DNA of 54,674 nucleotides, from the NCBI GenBank assembly GCA_009694295.1, contig SHVJ01000003.1, positions 1-54,674 of the forward strand, given 5' to 3'. Below the pieces are notes generated by a model. That model made no database searches. It saw only the letters and a program-made list of their open reading frames with translations, and was not told the DNA's origin. The stretch comes from Acidimicrobiia bacterium (GTDB taxonomy: Bacteria > Actinomycetota > Acidimicrobiia > IMCC26256 > PALSA-555). Both the position numbers and the translations under genes were made by a program. Positions 8,424-17,316 of this stretch are shown one piece after another. Position 1 is the stretch's first letter. Each line of letters opens with the position of its first letter.

Positions 8424-9247
8424 GAACCAATCCCGTGGTCGCGGAGGATCTCGTTGAGCTTGGCCTTGTCGGACCGCTCGCCCTCTTCAAGGCGCTTCAT
8501 GATAAGAGCGCACGGAAGGTAGAACACGCCGCCGGGGAACGTACGGGGACGCATGGCCTGCACGACGATGCACCACGGCGGCACCACGCCCCGTCCGACC
8601 TCTTCACCGGTCTGGGCGTCGATCACCGGGATCCCCGGATTGAGGATCACGCCCTCACCGAGCACACTCCCCCGCCCGACGCGTGCGCCCTGCGTCACCA
8701 TGCTGCGTGAGCCGATAAGTGCGTCGTCCTCGATGATGACGGGCGCCGCTTGCGGGGGCTCGAGCACGCCGCCGATCCCGACGCCTCCCGAGAGGTGGAC
8801 GCGCTCACCGATCTGTGCGCACGACCCGACCGTGGCCCACGTGTCGACCATCGAGTCAGCGCCGACGCGAGCACCGATGTTCACGTAGCTCGGCATCAAG
8901 ATCACACCCGGGCCAAGGTATGAGCCCCAGCGCGCCGACGAACCCGGCACCGCGCGCACCTTCGCCTTCTCGTAGTTGTGCTTGAGCGGGATCTTGTCGG
9001 CGTACTCGAACGGCCCCAACTCGATGGTCTCCATCGTCGCGAAGCGGAACAGCAGCAAGATCGCTTGCTTGAGCCACTGGTGCACGACGACCTTGTCGTC
9101 GACGATCTCAGCGACCCGAGCCTCCCCGGTGTCGAGAAGGTCGATCGCCTCGTAGACGGCCACCTTGGCGTCCTCGGGTGACATCACCGACGCGATGTCG
9201 TCACGCGCGTCCCACGCTGCGGTGATCGTCTGGGCCAGATCGCTCAC
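8420..9247 (-). CDS. dapD: 2,3,4,5-tetrahydropyridine-2,6-dicarboxylate N-succinyltransferase
   Basis: Acylates tetrahydrodipicolinate with succinyl-CoA in the succinylase branch of diaminopimelate/lysine synthesis. The 275-residue protein shows the left-handed beta-helix hexapeptide pattern (SYVNIGARVGADSMVDTWAT, GGVGIGGVLEP, IGSRSMVTQGARVGRGSVLG). The start is GTG 9247, whose GTGA overlaps the dapC stop and gives the usual family length; a longer in-frame extension upstream would lie inside dapC. The neighbouring dapC performs the next step. Confidence 0.93.
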   Translation of the reverse strand: MSDLAQTITAAWDARDDIASVMSPEDAKVAVYEAIDLLDTGEARVAEIVDDKVVVHQWLKQAILLLFRFATMETIELGPFEYADKIPLKHNYEKAKVRAVPGSSARWGSYLGPGVILMPSYVNIGARVGADSMVDTWATVGSCAQIGERVHLSGGVGIGGVLEPPQAAPVIIEDDALIGSRSMVTQGARVGRGSVLGEGVILNPGIPVIDAQTGEEVGRGVVPPWCIVVQAMRPRTFPGGVFYLPCALIMKRLEEGERSDKAKLNEILRDHGIGS

Positions 9248-10410
9248 GTACTCGCCTCCAGTCGCTGCACGGTCAGATCGACGTGCTCGTCGGTGATGCT
9301 CAATGCCACTCGCACATGCTGGTCGCCGGCCGAGCCATACAGCGAACCCGGTGCCACGAGCAGCCCGGTCGCGGCCAAACGGGCGGCGATCGACCAACCA
9401 TCCTCGTTCCCGGCCGTGGACCGCAGCCACAGGTAGAACGCGGACGGACCGCCGTCGTTCACGAGACCCCACGCTTCGAGCGCGGGGGCACAACGCGCTC
9501 GACGGTCTGCGTACCGCGCTCGCTGTACGTCGACATGCGCGTCGTCGCCGAGCGCGGCGGCGGCTGCGGCCTGGACTGGGGCCGGCACCATCAAGCCTCC
9601 GTGCTTGCGCACCTCACCGAGGTACGTGACCAGCTCCGCATCACCCGCGACGAACCCGGCGCGAAGCCCGGCCATGTTCGACCGCTTCGACAGCGAGTGG
9701 ACGGCGAGCACGCGGTCAGTGGTCACCTGGAGCGCCGAGACCGGCGCGGCCGGGGCGCCGGACTCGTTGTACGTGAACTCGGCGTAACACTCGTCGCTCG
9801 CGACGATCGCGCCGTGCTCATGACCCCACTCGACGGACGCCCGCATCGATTCGGGCGTGGCGGTGACGCCGGTCGGGTTCGCCGGGTCGTTGAGCCACAG
9901 CAGGAGCGCTCGGACGGCATCATCCGGATCGACGGCGCTCAAGTCGGGACGCCACTTCTCGTCGACAGGCACGGGCACGGCTCTCAGCCCGGCCAGCTCA
10001 GCACCCATCGCGTACGTCGGATACGAAACGCCGGGGTACAGCACGGTGTCGCGCGACGGATCGCGCAGCGAGAGCATCCGTGGGAGCGACGCAACCACTT
10101 CCTTGGTGCCGATGCACGCCATCACCGACGAGGCCGGCAGGTCGACACCGAACCGTCGTTGGATCCACGCGGCCGCGGCCTCCCGGTACGCGAGCGAACC
10201 GATCGTGAACGGGTAGCCCGTGGACCCTGGCGCCGCATCGGAAAGGGCGCGCAGCACCAGGTCGGGCATCGGGTCGACCGGGGTGCCGATCGAGCTGTCG
10301 ACCATGCCCCCCGGTACTGCTGCAGCAACCTCTCTCAGATCAACGAGGCGATCATGCGGATATGGCGGCGGCACGAAGCCTTCCGGAGCCTGGGTTGCCA
10401 CGTTGGCCAC
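9244..10410 (-). CDS. dapC: Succinyldiaminopimelate transaminase
   Basis: PLP-dependent class I/II aminotransferase that converts N-succinyl-2-amino-6-ketopimelate to N-succinyl-diaminopimelate. The 388-residue protein contains LLLWLNDPANPTG with the substrate Asn, SDECYAEF, and SLSKRSNMAGLRAG with the PLP lysine. Placement directly before dapD supports the DapC role over other aminotransferases. The GTG at 10410, one base after the amidohydrolase stop codon, is the chosen start; GTG 10401 is an alternative. Confidence 0.88.
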   Translation of the reverse strand: MANVATQAPEGFVPPPYPHDRLVDLREVAAAVPGGMVDSSIGTPVDPMPDLVLRALSDAAPGSTGYPFTIGSLAYREAAAAWIQRRFGVDLPASSVMACIGTKEVVASLPRMLSLRDPSRDTVLYPGVSYPTYAMGAELAGLRAVPVPVDEKWRPDLSAVDPDDAVRALLLWLNDPANPTGVTATPESMRASVEWGHEHGAIVASDECYAEFTYNESGAPAAPVSALQVTTDRVLAVHSLSKRSNMAGLRAGFVAGDAELVTYLGEVRKHGGLMVPAPVQAAAAAALGDDAHVDVQRARYADRRARCAPALEAWGLVNDGGPSAFYLWLRSTAGNEDGWSIAARLAATGLLVAPGSLYGSAGDQHVRVALSITDEHVDLTVQRLEAST

Positions 10411-10411
10411 G

Positions 10412-11965
10412 CTACTCAGCGGCGTCTGCGACGAAGACGGGCACGCCACCGACCCAGGTCTCGGCCACGCGTGGCGGGTCGTACGCGTCGAGCGCGCCAT
10501 CCAAGATCACGAGATCGGCGCGCAGGCCCGGCGCGATCGAACCACGTTCGTGCTCCTGACCGCCCGCGTACGCGCTGCCCGCGGTGTACGCGTTCAGCCA
10601 CGCTTCGAAGTCGACGGCTTGATCGGGTTCGAATTCGTTGCCCGCATCCGTGGTCCGTGTCGTACCGCGGGCCGAGCACCACAAGGGTGGGAACGGCGCG
10701 CACGGATCGTCGGACGACGCCGCGAGCGCCACGCCCGCCTCGGCGAGCGTGGCGAACGGGAGCCACGCGTGCTCGTCGAACCTCACGCCGCCCGAAGAGT
10801 CGCCAACGTGGTCGACGAACCCAGGTTGCACCACCGCCACCGCTCCCAGCGCGGCAAGCGCCTGGCACTGCTCTCTGGACGCCACGCCGACGTGCTCGAT
10901 CCGGAACCGATGGTCCTCGTCAGGCATCGCCCGCCGCGCGGCAGCGAACGCTTCGATCGTGCGCTGCACGCCGACGTTGCCCATCGCGTGCACGCCAACC
11001 CGGTATCCACGCCGCGCTGCCTCGACGAGCCGCGGCTCGAGATCATCCATCGTGATCCCCATGAGCAGCCGTTGACCGTGTATTGCGACGTCGAGCGCGA
11101 TCGCGATGCCGCCGTCGGCAAAGAACTTCACGCCGCCGACCCGCACCGCCTCGTCGCCTTCTCCAGTCGCGGGACCATCGAGTCGGGACCCCACGTCGTT
11201 CGTGAGCAGCGCCGCGGAGTGCGGCATCGCGAGCACCGACAACGGAAGGCGCCGATCACGGGCCAGCCAGCGATAGAGGTCTTCACCCTCCGACGTGCAC
11301 GCGGCGTCGTGGATGGCAGTGATGCCGTGGCGCAGGAGGTTCGGGATGCGGGCGAGCACGTAGTCGCCCCAACGGTCGCGGTCGGTGAAGCCCGCCAGCG
11401 AGCGTGCATGCGCCTCGCTCCACGCTCGTTCGATCAGCAGACCGTTTGGCTCGCCGTCGGCACCTCGCCCCAGTTCACCACCAGCGGGGTCGGGCGCCCT
11501 GCGACCGATCTCCAGATCTTCCAGCCCACGACTGCACACCACGGCCTGATGCAGCGAGAAGTGCGCAACAACGATCGGTCGATCCAATTCCAGCGCATCA
11601 AGATCGTTGCGCGTCGGAGCGACACCGGTGGTGACCTCGTTCCAGCCGCACACTCGGATCCATTCGGCTTCCGGTTCAGCCGCGGCCTGCGCTCGCACGC
11701 CGTCGAGGAGTTCCTCCATCGATGTGACATGCGAGACGTCGTGCCACTGCGGGTGGAGCGCCGCGATCGAGAGGTGGTTGTGCGCGTCGATGAAACCAGG
11801 GACGAGGGTGTGGCCCGCGAGGTCGTGCACCTGCGCGTCCAGATGTGCGCTCAGGATTCCCCGCTCACCGACCGCCGCGATGCGGTCGCCGTCAACGATG
11901 ACGACATCGGGTGCCGGTCCCGGAGCCATCGTGAGTACGCGCCCGCCCGTAAACGCGTGTTTCAT
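10412..11965 (-). CDS. YtcJ-like metal-dependent amidohydrolase
   Basis: A 517-residue member of amidohydrolase family 3. It has the N-terminal beta-sandwich strand pattern, the metal-binding PGFIDAHNHLS motif (HxH), VKFFADGGIAIALD, a downstream HAMGN, RIEHVGVAS, and SSDDPCAPFPPLW with the metal Asp. Related proteins hydrolyse N-formyl, N-acyl or cyclic amide bonds; the substrate here is unknown. It is embedded between hflX (4-base gap) and dapC (1-base gap), an unusual place for a family often found in catabolic loci, and could conceivably act on a diaminopimelate-related compound. Confidence 0.85.
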   Translation of the reverse strand: MKHAFTGGRVLTMAPGPAPDVVIVDGDRIAAVGERGILSAHLDAQVHDLAGHTLVPGFIDAHNHLSIAALHPQWHDVSHVTSMEELLDGVRAQAAAEPEAEWIRVCGWNEVTTGVAPTRNDLDALELDRPIVVAHFSLHQAVVCSRGLEDLEIGRRAPDPAGGELGRGADGEPNGLLIERAWSEAHARSLAGFTDRDRWGDYVLARIPNLLRHGITAIHDAACTSEGEDLYRWLARDRRLPLSVLAMPHSAALLTNDVGSRLDGPATGEGDEAVRVGGVKFFADGGIAIALDVAIHGQRLLMGITMDDLEPRLVEAARRGYRVGVHAMGNVGVQRTIEAFAAARRAMPDEDHRFRIEHVGVASREQCQALAALGAVAVVQPGFVDHVGDSSGGVRFDEHAWLPFATLAEAGVALAASSDDPCAPFPPLWCSARGTTRTTDAGNEFEPDQAVDFEAWLNAYTAGSAYAGGQEHERGSIAPGLRADLVILDGALDAYDPPRVAETWVGGVPVFVADAAE

Positions 11966-11969
11966 CGAT

Positions 11970-13274
11970 TCAGCCTGTCACGAACTCGCCGAACCGAGCA
12001 CGCTCCGCATTGCCCAGACGGGCCCGCACGCGCGTGCTCTCATCGCCGTGCACCTCGACGAGCACCTCGGCGTCGCGGTGCAGCGCGGCGAGCACATCGC
12101 CGCGGTCGTACGGAACTTCCAGCTCCGTCACCGCGGTGAGCACGCGTAGGCGATCCCCAACCGCTGCGAGCAGCTTGTCGACGCCCTCGCCCGTATACGC
12201 CGATACCGCGAGCGCTTCCGGAGGGGTCGTGAGCTCGTGTACACGATCGGAATCTGCCGCGTCGATCTTGTTCACGACCAACAGCTCGGGGACATCTCCC
12301 GCGCCGATGTCGCGCAGCACCTCGTGCACGGCGGAGATCTGGGCCTCCGCATCCGGCGCGGTGGCGTCCACCAGATGAACGAGCACATCGGCTTCGGCGA
12401 CCTCTTCGAGCGTGGATCGGAATGCTTCGACGAGCTGATGCGGGAGGCGCCGCACGAAACCAACGGTGTCGGAACACAAGATCGTCTCGCCGCCGGGTAA
12501 GTGCACCCGTCGCGTGGTCGGATCGAGGGTGGAGAACAGTCGGTCCTCGACCAGCACGTCGGTACGAGCCAGCCGATTCAACAAGGTGGACTTCCCGGCG
12601 TTCGTGTAACCGACAACCGCCACCCGCTGGAGATCGCGCCGGCGGCGCGCCTTGCGCTGCGTCGACCGGGTCTTGGCCAGCCGCTTCAGATCCTGCTCGA
12701 GCTTCGTGATCCGGCGTTGGAGGCGCCGACGATCGACCTCGAGCTGTGTCTCACCAGGACCACGGGTGCCGATGCCACCAGCCTGCTGGCTGAGCTCGAC
12801 GCCGCGGCCGCGGAGGCGTGGCATCCGATAGCGGAGCTGTGCAAGCTCCACCTGCACCATGCCCTCTTGGCTCGTCGCATGCTGAGCGAAGATGTCGAGG
12901 ATCAGCGCAACCCGGTCCACGACGTCGCGCTCCAACAACTTCTCCAAGTTGCGTTGCTGAGCCGGCGAGAGCTCGTCGTCGAAGACGACAACGTCGATGT
13001 CGAGCGCCTCCGACACCTCATGGAGCTCTTCGGCCTTCCCACGTCCGACGTAGGTGGCCGGATCGGGACGGTCACGTCGCTGGAGGATCGTCTCGACGGG
13101 CTCCGCACCTGCAGTGTCGGTGAGGAGCCCCAACTCCACGAGTGACAACTCGGCCTCTTCGACTGAGCGTGCGCCCACCCCGGTACCGACGAGAAGCGCT
13201 CGTTGGTGGACGACATCGAAGTCAACCTCGGTTGCGGTGAGCCGCCGCCGTCCTCGTGCTGACGAGCGACTCAT
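11970..13274 (-). CDS. hflX: Ribosome-splitting GTPase HflX
   Basis: A 434-residue GTPase that binds the 50S subunit and rescues stalled ribosomes under stress. The N-terminal HflX domain includes VGRGKAEEL and QQAGGIGTRGPGETQLE; a basic coiled-coil follows, then the G domain with G1 GYTNAGKST, G3 DTVGFVRRLPHQLVEAF and G4 NKID. The ATG overlaps the dapF stop codon (ATGA). It belongs to the miaB-miaA-dapF-hflX block conserved in actinobacteria. Confidence 0.95.
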   Translation of the reverse strand: MSRSSARGRRRLTATEVDFDVVHQRALLVGTGVGARSVEEAELSLVELGLLTDTAGAEPVETILQRRDRPDPATYVGRGKAEELHEVSEALDIDVVVFDDELSPAQQRNLEKLLERDVVDRVALILDIFAQHATSQEGMVQVELAQLRYRMPRLRGRGVELSQQAGGIGTRGPGETQLEVDRRRLQRRITKLEQDLKRLAKTRSTQRKARRRRDLQRVAVVGYTNAGKSTLLNRLARTDVLVEDRLFSTLDPTTRRVHLPGGETILCSDTVGFVRRLPHQLVEAFRSTLEEVAEADVLVHLVDATAPDAEAQISAVHEVLRDIGAGDVPELLVVNKIDAADSDRVHELTTPPEALAVSAYTGEGVDKLLAAVGDRLRVLTAVTELEVPYDRGDVLAALHRDAEVLVEVHGDESTRVRARLGNAERARFGEFVTG

Positions 13275-14122
13275 GTGAACCTCCGCACCAGCTCGTCCTC
13301 GTCGACGTCAACGTCGAACACGTGTTGTACCTCGCCACCAAGCACCACCGTGTCGCCGAGCGTGACGGTGTGCGTACCACCCGGTACCTCCACCAGCACC
13401 GCCTCATCGACCAGGTCGCGTCGACGAGCGACCGCCGCCGACGCGCACACGCCGGTGCCGCAGGACAGGGTCTCCCCCACACCGCGTTCCCACACACGCA
13501 TTCGGAGGTGCGTTCGGTCGAGCACCTGTACGAACTCGACATTCGTGTGCTTCGGGAAGCGTTCGTCAACCTCGAGGTGGGGTCCGTGCTGTGTGACCCG
13601 AGCGCTGTCGACGTCGTCGACCAAGAGGACGAAGTGAGGGTTCCCCACGCCCGCCGCATCCCCTCTATAGGTCGTTCCATGGAAGATGGCTTCGAGGTCG
13701 AAGGCGCTCGGGGCAGCGAGTGGGATCGCCGCCGGTTCGAACGTGACAGGACCCATGTCGACAGTGGCGGCACGCACCACACCGTCGATCACTTCCAACT
13801 GCACCTCGCGTCGACCCCCGCCGGTGTCGATAGTGAGTGTGTCGCCCCTTGCCAGCCCCTCGCGATGAGCCACCCAAGCAAGACACCGAACACCGTTGCC
13901 GCTCATCTCGGCGATGCCGCCATCGGCGTTGCGCAGCTCCATCGTGCAGTCGGCGCCGTCGGCTCCGGGCAACAACGTGATGATGCCATCTGCACCGACA
14001 CCCCGGTTCCGGTCGCAGAGCGCGCGCGCGATCGCGGCGTCGGGCGCGGGCCGGCCGTCGAGCGCGACGGTCACGAGGAAGTCGTTCCCGGTGCCGTGGA
14101 GCTTGCTGAGGTGCAAGGTCAC
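13271..14122 (-). CDS. dapF: Diaminopimelate epimerase
   Basis: Interconverts LL- and meso-diaminopimelate for lysine and peptidoglycan. The 283-residue protein has both catalytic cysteines: Cys80 in MSGNGVRCLAW and the second in LSCGTGVCASA. GTG at 14122 is chosen because it gives the standard N-terminus MTLHLSKLHGTGNDF and overlaps the miaA stop as GTGA; a longer frame to 14212 would run into miaA. With dapB, dapC and dapD also in the window, the succinylase pathway is largely represented. Confidence 0.95.
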   Translation of the reverse strand: MTLHLSKLHGTGNDFLVTVALDGRPAPDAAIARALCDRNRGVGADGIITLLPGADGADCTMELRNADGGIAEMSGNGVRCLAWVAHREGLARGDTLTIDTGGGRREVQLEVIDGVVRAATVDMGPVTFEPAAIPLAAPSAFDLEAIFHGTTYRGDAAGVGNPHFVLLVDDVDSARVTQHGPHLEVDERFPKHTNVEFVQVLDRTHLRMRVWERGVGETLSCGTGVCASAAVARRRDLVDEAVLVEVPGGTHTVTLGDTVVLGGEVQHVFDVDVDEDELVRRFT

Positions 14123-15033
14123 GACCCCCACAATGCCAGGAGCGGCGGCAACACGAGCCATGGATTCTCCGCCGCGCCCAGCCAGGTGATCCGCGGGTCC
14201 CGTCGGAACCACATCCGCTGGCGGCGAGCGAATGATCGGGTCCGCCGCGCGGTCATGGCGAACGCCTCATCGACATCGCCCTCGTTCTCCAGCGCGCCGA
14301 GGAGCTCCTTGTACCCGATGGCTTGTCGAGCGTTGCGGGAAAGCCGGCCCTTGAGCGCTCTGACCTCCTCGAGCAGTCCGGCGTCTCGCATCGCTGCCAC
14401 TCGCGCCTCAATGCGGCGAGCGAGCGCTTCACGCGGGAGCCACATGCCGACGATGTTCACCGGGAACGCGGTTGGCCCGAACACACCAACTCCGGGCCCG
14501 AACGACGAGAACAACTCACCGGTGAGTTGCATCACTTCGAGCGCGCGCACGATACGACGCGCGTTGTGGGGATCGATGCGTGCTGCTGCTGTCGGGTCGG
14601 CCGCTTCCAACTCGGCGTAGGCCGCGGCCACTCCGCCCGGTAACGCGGTGCGTGCCTCGAGTTCGGCTCGCAGCTCCAGGCTCTCGCCCGGGAAACGCAG
14701 ATCGTCGACGACCGCCTGCACGTACAAGCCCGTCCCGCCGACGAGGAGCGCTCGGCGGCCGCGGCGCTCGATGTCGGCGACTGCCTCGCGGGCCTCCTGT
14801 TGGAAGCGCACGACCGACCAGTCTTGTTCTGGCTCGGCCACATCGATCAGATGATGCGGCACCGATGCGCGCACCTCGACCGACGGCTTGGCCGTCCCGA
14901 TGTCGAGACACCGGTACACCTGCATCGAGTCGACCGACACGATCTCGATGTCGCCAAGCGTGCGGGCGACTGCGAGCGCCAAGTCCGACTTTCCCGACGC
15001 CGTCGGTCCGATGAGCGCCAGGTGCGTCGTCAA
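14119..15033 (-). CDS. miaA: tRNA dimethylallyltransferase
   Basis: Adds a dimethylallyl group to A37 of tRNAs that read UNN codons. The 304-residue protein has P-loop GPTASGKSDLA, DSMQVYRCLDIGTAKPS and the downstream GGTGLYVQA and IGYKEL motifs. The start is TTG at 15033, preceded by GAGGAG at a good distance and 7 bases after the miaB stop. MiaB, encoded immediately upstream, methylthiolates the product of MiaA, so the two consecutive modification enzymes are coupled. Confidence 0.95.
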   Translation of the reverse strand: MTTHLALIGPTASGKSDLALAVARTLGDIEIVSVDSMQVYRCLDIGTAKPSVEVRASVPHHLIDVAEPEQDWSVVRFQQEAREAVADIERRGRRALLVGGTGLYVQAVVDDLRFPGESLELRAELEARTALPGGVAAAYAELEAADPTAAARIDPHNARRIVRALEVMQLTGELFSSFGPGVGVFGPTAFPVNIVGMWLPREALARRIEARVAAMRDAGLLEEVRALKGRLSRNARQAIGYKELLGALENEGDVDEAFAMTARRTRSFARRQRMWFRRDPRITWLGAAENPWLVLPPLLALWGS

Positions 15034-15040
15034 CGTCTCC

Positions 15041-16423
15041 TCAGCCGGCCGCGACCGGGATCAACACCCGCGTCGGGCGTGGAGCTCGTGGCGCCTCGAC
15101 GAGCTCGCCTGCGAGCCAATGTGGTGCTGCGCGCGTGATACGCACCTGCACGTAGCTCCCCGCCGGAGTTGCAACCTCGTCGGCTGGGAAGTGCACGAGC
15201 TTGCTCTGTCGGGTGCGTCCCGAGAGTCGCGTGGGATCAGTCTTCGATAGCCCTTCCACCAACACCTCTTCGACCCGTCCCACTCGAGCTTCGTGGTGCA
15301 CGAGCGCGTGACCTTCCACCACTTCCATGAGTCGGGCCATCCGTTCCTTGACGACCTCCGGTGCCACGAAGTCGTCGGTCATCTCCGCGGCCGGAGTCCC
15401 AGGCCGCGGTGAGAACACGAACGTGTACGCCGCGTCGTACGACGCCTCGTCGACGACTTCGAGTGTTCGCTCGAAGTCGGCGTCGGTCTCACCGGGGAAG
15501 CCGACGATCAGATCGGTGGTGACCGCGAGGTCGTCGATCGCGGCGCGTGCGGCCCGCAGGCGCTCGAGATACCGCTCGGCGGTGTAGCCGCGGTGCATCC
15601 GCGCCAGCGTGCGGTCGCTCCCCGATTGCAGCGGCAGGTGCAGGTGCTCACACACCGCGTCGCACTCGGCCATCGCGGCCATCGTCTCGGGTCGAAGATC
15701 CTTCGGGTGGGGCGACGTGTACCGAATGCGGCGGATGCCGTCGATCGCCGAGACCTCGCGGAGCAGGTCGGCGAACTGCGGCCGGTATTGCCCCGCGCCG
15801 AGGTCGCGGCCGTAGGAATTGACGTTCTGGCCGAGCAACGTGATTTCGCTCACGCCATCGGCCGCGAGCTCACCGACTTCGCGCACCACATCACCGAGGC
15901 GGCGGCTGATCTCCGGGCCGCGCACGATCGGCACGATGCAGAACGTGCACGAGTTGTCGCAACCGATCTGGATCGTCACCCAGGCTGAGTGGGGCGACTC
16001 CCGTCGGGCCGGAAGCACCGCCGGATCGGCGTCGTGTTCGTCGAGGATCTCCACGATCGGCCCATCCATGCGGGCGTGCTCGAGCAGCTCGGCCGCCCGA
16101 CCCAGGTTGTGCGTACCGAACACCACGTCGACGTGGCCGGCCCGCTCCATCACGATCTCGCGATCCTTCTGGGCCAGGCACCCGCCAACTGCGATCTGGA
16201 GGTCGGGTCGGCGCGCCTTGAGCTCCTTGAGTCGACCGAGATGCCCATAGAGCTTGTTGTCGGCGTTCTCCCGGATGCAGCACGTGTTGAGGACGATGAC
16301 GTCGGCGGCTTCGAGGTCGTCGGTCGCCTCCATCCCGTCGGCAACGAGCAAGCCCGCGATGCGCTCCGAGTCGTGCTCGTTCATCTGGCACCCATAGGTG
16401 CGGACGAGGAAGCGGCGCGTCAT
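15041..16423 (-). CDS. miaB: tRNA-2-methylthio-N6-dimethylallyladenosine synthase
   Basis: Radical SAM methylthiotransferase acting on i6A37 of tRNA. The 460-residue protein has the N-terminal UPF0004 cysteines (YGCQMNEHD, LNTCCIREN, VGGCLAQ), the radical SAM motif CDNSCTFC, and a C-terminal TRAM domain ending near residue 445. It is the first gene of the eight-gene minus-strand operon and is divergent from the TauE/SafE permease gene. Confidence 0.95.
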   Translation of the reverse strand: MTRRFLVRTYGCQMNEHDSERIAGLLVADGMEATDDLEAADVIVLNTCCIRENADNKLYGHLGRLKELKARRPDLQIAVGGCLAQKDREIVMERAGHVDVVFGTHNLGRAAELLEHARMDGPIVEILDEHDADPAVLPARRESPHSAWVTIQIGCDNSCTFCIVPIVRGPEISRRLGDVVREVGELAADGVSEITLLGQNVNSYGRDLGAGQYRPQFADLLREVSAIDGIRRIRYTSPHPKDLRPETMAAMAECDAVCEHLHLPLQSGSDRTLARMHRGYTAERYLERLRAARAAIDDLAVTTDLIVGFPGETDADFERTLEVVDEASYDAAYTFVFSPRPGTPAAEMTDDFVAPEVVKERMARLMEVVEGHALVHHEARVGRVEEVLVEGLSKTDPTRLSGRTRQSKLVHFPADEVATPAGSYVQVRITRAAPHWLAGELVEAPRAPRPTRVLIPVAAG

Positions 16424-16464
16424 TCCGAGCAGTCTACGGGTGACCCCCTCGTAGGCTCCCGGCC

Positions 16465-17187
16465 ATGCACGTGGGCGTCCTCGAGTACCTCGCCGTGGCC
16501 ACGGTGGTGTTGTTCGGCTCCGTGGTGCAGGGCTCGATCGGCGTCGGGCTCAACATGATCTCGGCGCCATTCGTGGCGATCATCGTGCCCGAGGCACTTC
16601 CTGCCACCCTCGTGCTGCTCGCATTGCCGATCGCGATCACCACGCTCCTCCGTGAGCATCACGCCGTCGACCGTGTGGCGCTGCCGTGGATGCTCGCTGG
16701 GGCGTTCCCAGGCACGGGTGTCGGGCTCATCATCGTGGGCGCCGCCGACCGGAACGCGCTGTCGATCATCGTGGGGACCACCGTGCTCTCGGGCGTGATC
16801 CTCAGCGTTGCATCGCCACCCGTCCCCACGAACCGCTTCACCGCGCTGATGGCTGGCTTCATCTCGAACCTGTTCGGGACGGCCAGCGCAGTTGGCGGAC
16901 CGCCCGTCGCACTCCTGTTCCAGCACCGCACCGGACCGATCTCCCGGTCGACGCTCGGCGCGTTCTTCTTCACCAGCGCGTCGCTGTCGATCATCGGGTA
17001 CATCGCTGCAGAGACGATCACCGGCGATCAGGTGCTGTTCGCGCTCACCCTCGTGCCGGTCATGGCCGCCGGCCTCTGGATCAGCCGGCACCTGCACGTC
17101 CACGTCGACGGCGGCTGGCTCCGCCCCGCCATGCTCGCCCTGTCAGCCATCGCCGGCACCGCCGCCATCCTCCGCGCGGTGCTCTGA
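16465..17187 (+). CDS. TauE/SafE-family sulfite exporter-like permease
   Basis: A 240-residue integral membrane protein with about eight hydrophobic segments and the duplicated TauE/SafE pattern (GSIGVGLNMISAPF early and a second GTASAVGGPPVALLF mid-protein). Members move sulfite, sulfonates or other organic anions. TAGGCT ends seven bases before the ATG, hinting at a leaderless transcript. It stands alone between miaB and the shared terminator facing recA; the substrate cannot be inferred from neighbours. Confidence 0.8.
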   Translation: MHVGVLEYLAVATVVLFGSVVQGSIGVGLNMISAPFVAIIVPEALPATLVLLALPIAITTLLREHHAVDRVALPWMLAGAFPGTGVGLIIVGAADRNALSIIVGTTVLSGVILSVASPPVPTNRFTALMAGFISNLFGTASAVGGPPVALLFQHRTGPISRSTLGAFFFTSASLSIIGYIAAETITGDQVLFALTLVPVMAAGLWISRHLHVHVDGGWLRPAMLALSAIAGTAAILRAVL

Positions 17188-17235
17188 CCCGTCCCAACCA
17201 TGGCGCAGCACGGGCCGAATGAAAGGGCCCGGACG

Positions 17236-17270
17236 CGAGTGGTGACGGGGGCGGACCCCGTCACCACTCG
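17236..17270. terminator. Bidirectional hairpin between the permease gene and recA
   Basis: A perfect 15-bp stem (arm CGAGTGGTGACGGGG) with the five-base loop GCGGA. It lies between convergent genes and lacks a U-tract on either side, as is usual in high-GC actinobacteria. Confidence 0.75.
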
Positions 17271-17316
17271 TGGGCTGGGCTGGGTGTTGGTCGAACGGTG
17301 TGGCTGAGCGGTTGCG

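Noticed and set aside
13256..14620. 454-residue plus-strand frame opposite dapF and miaA
   Set aside because: High-GC antisense frame with no family motifs; dapF and miaA on the other strand are certain.
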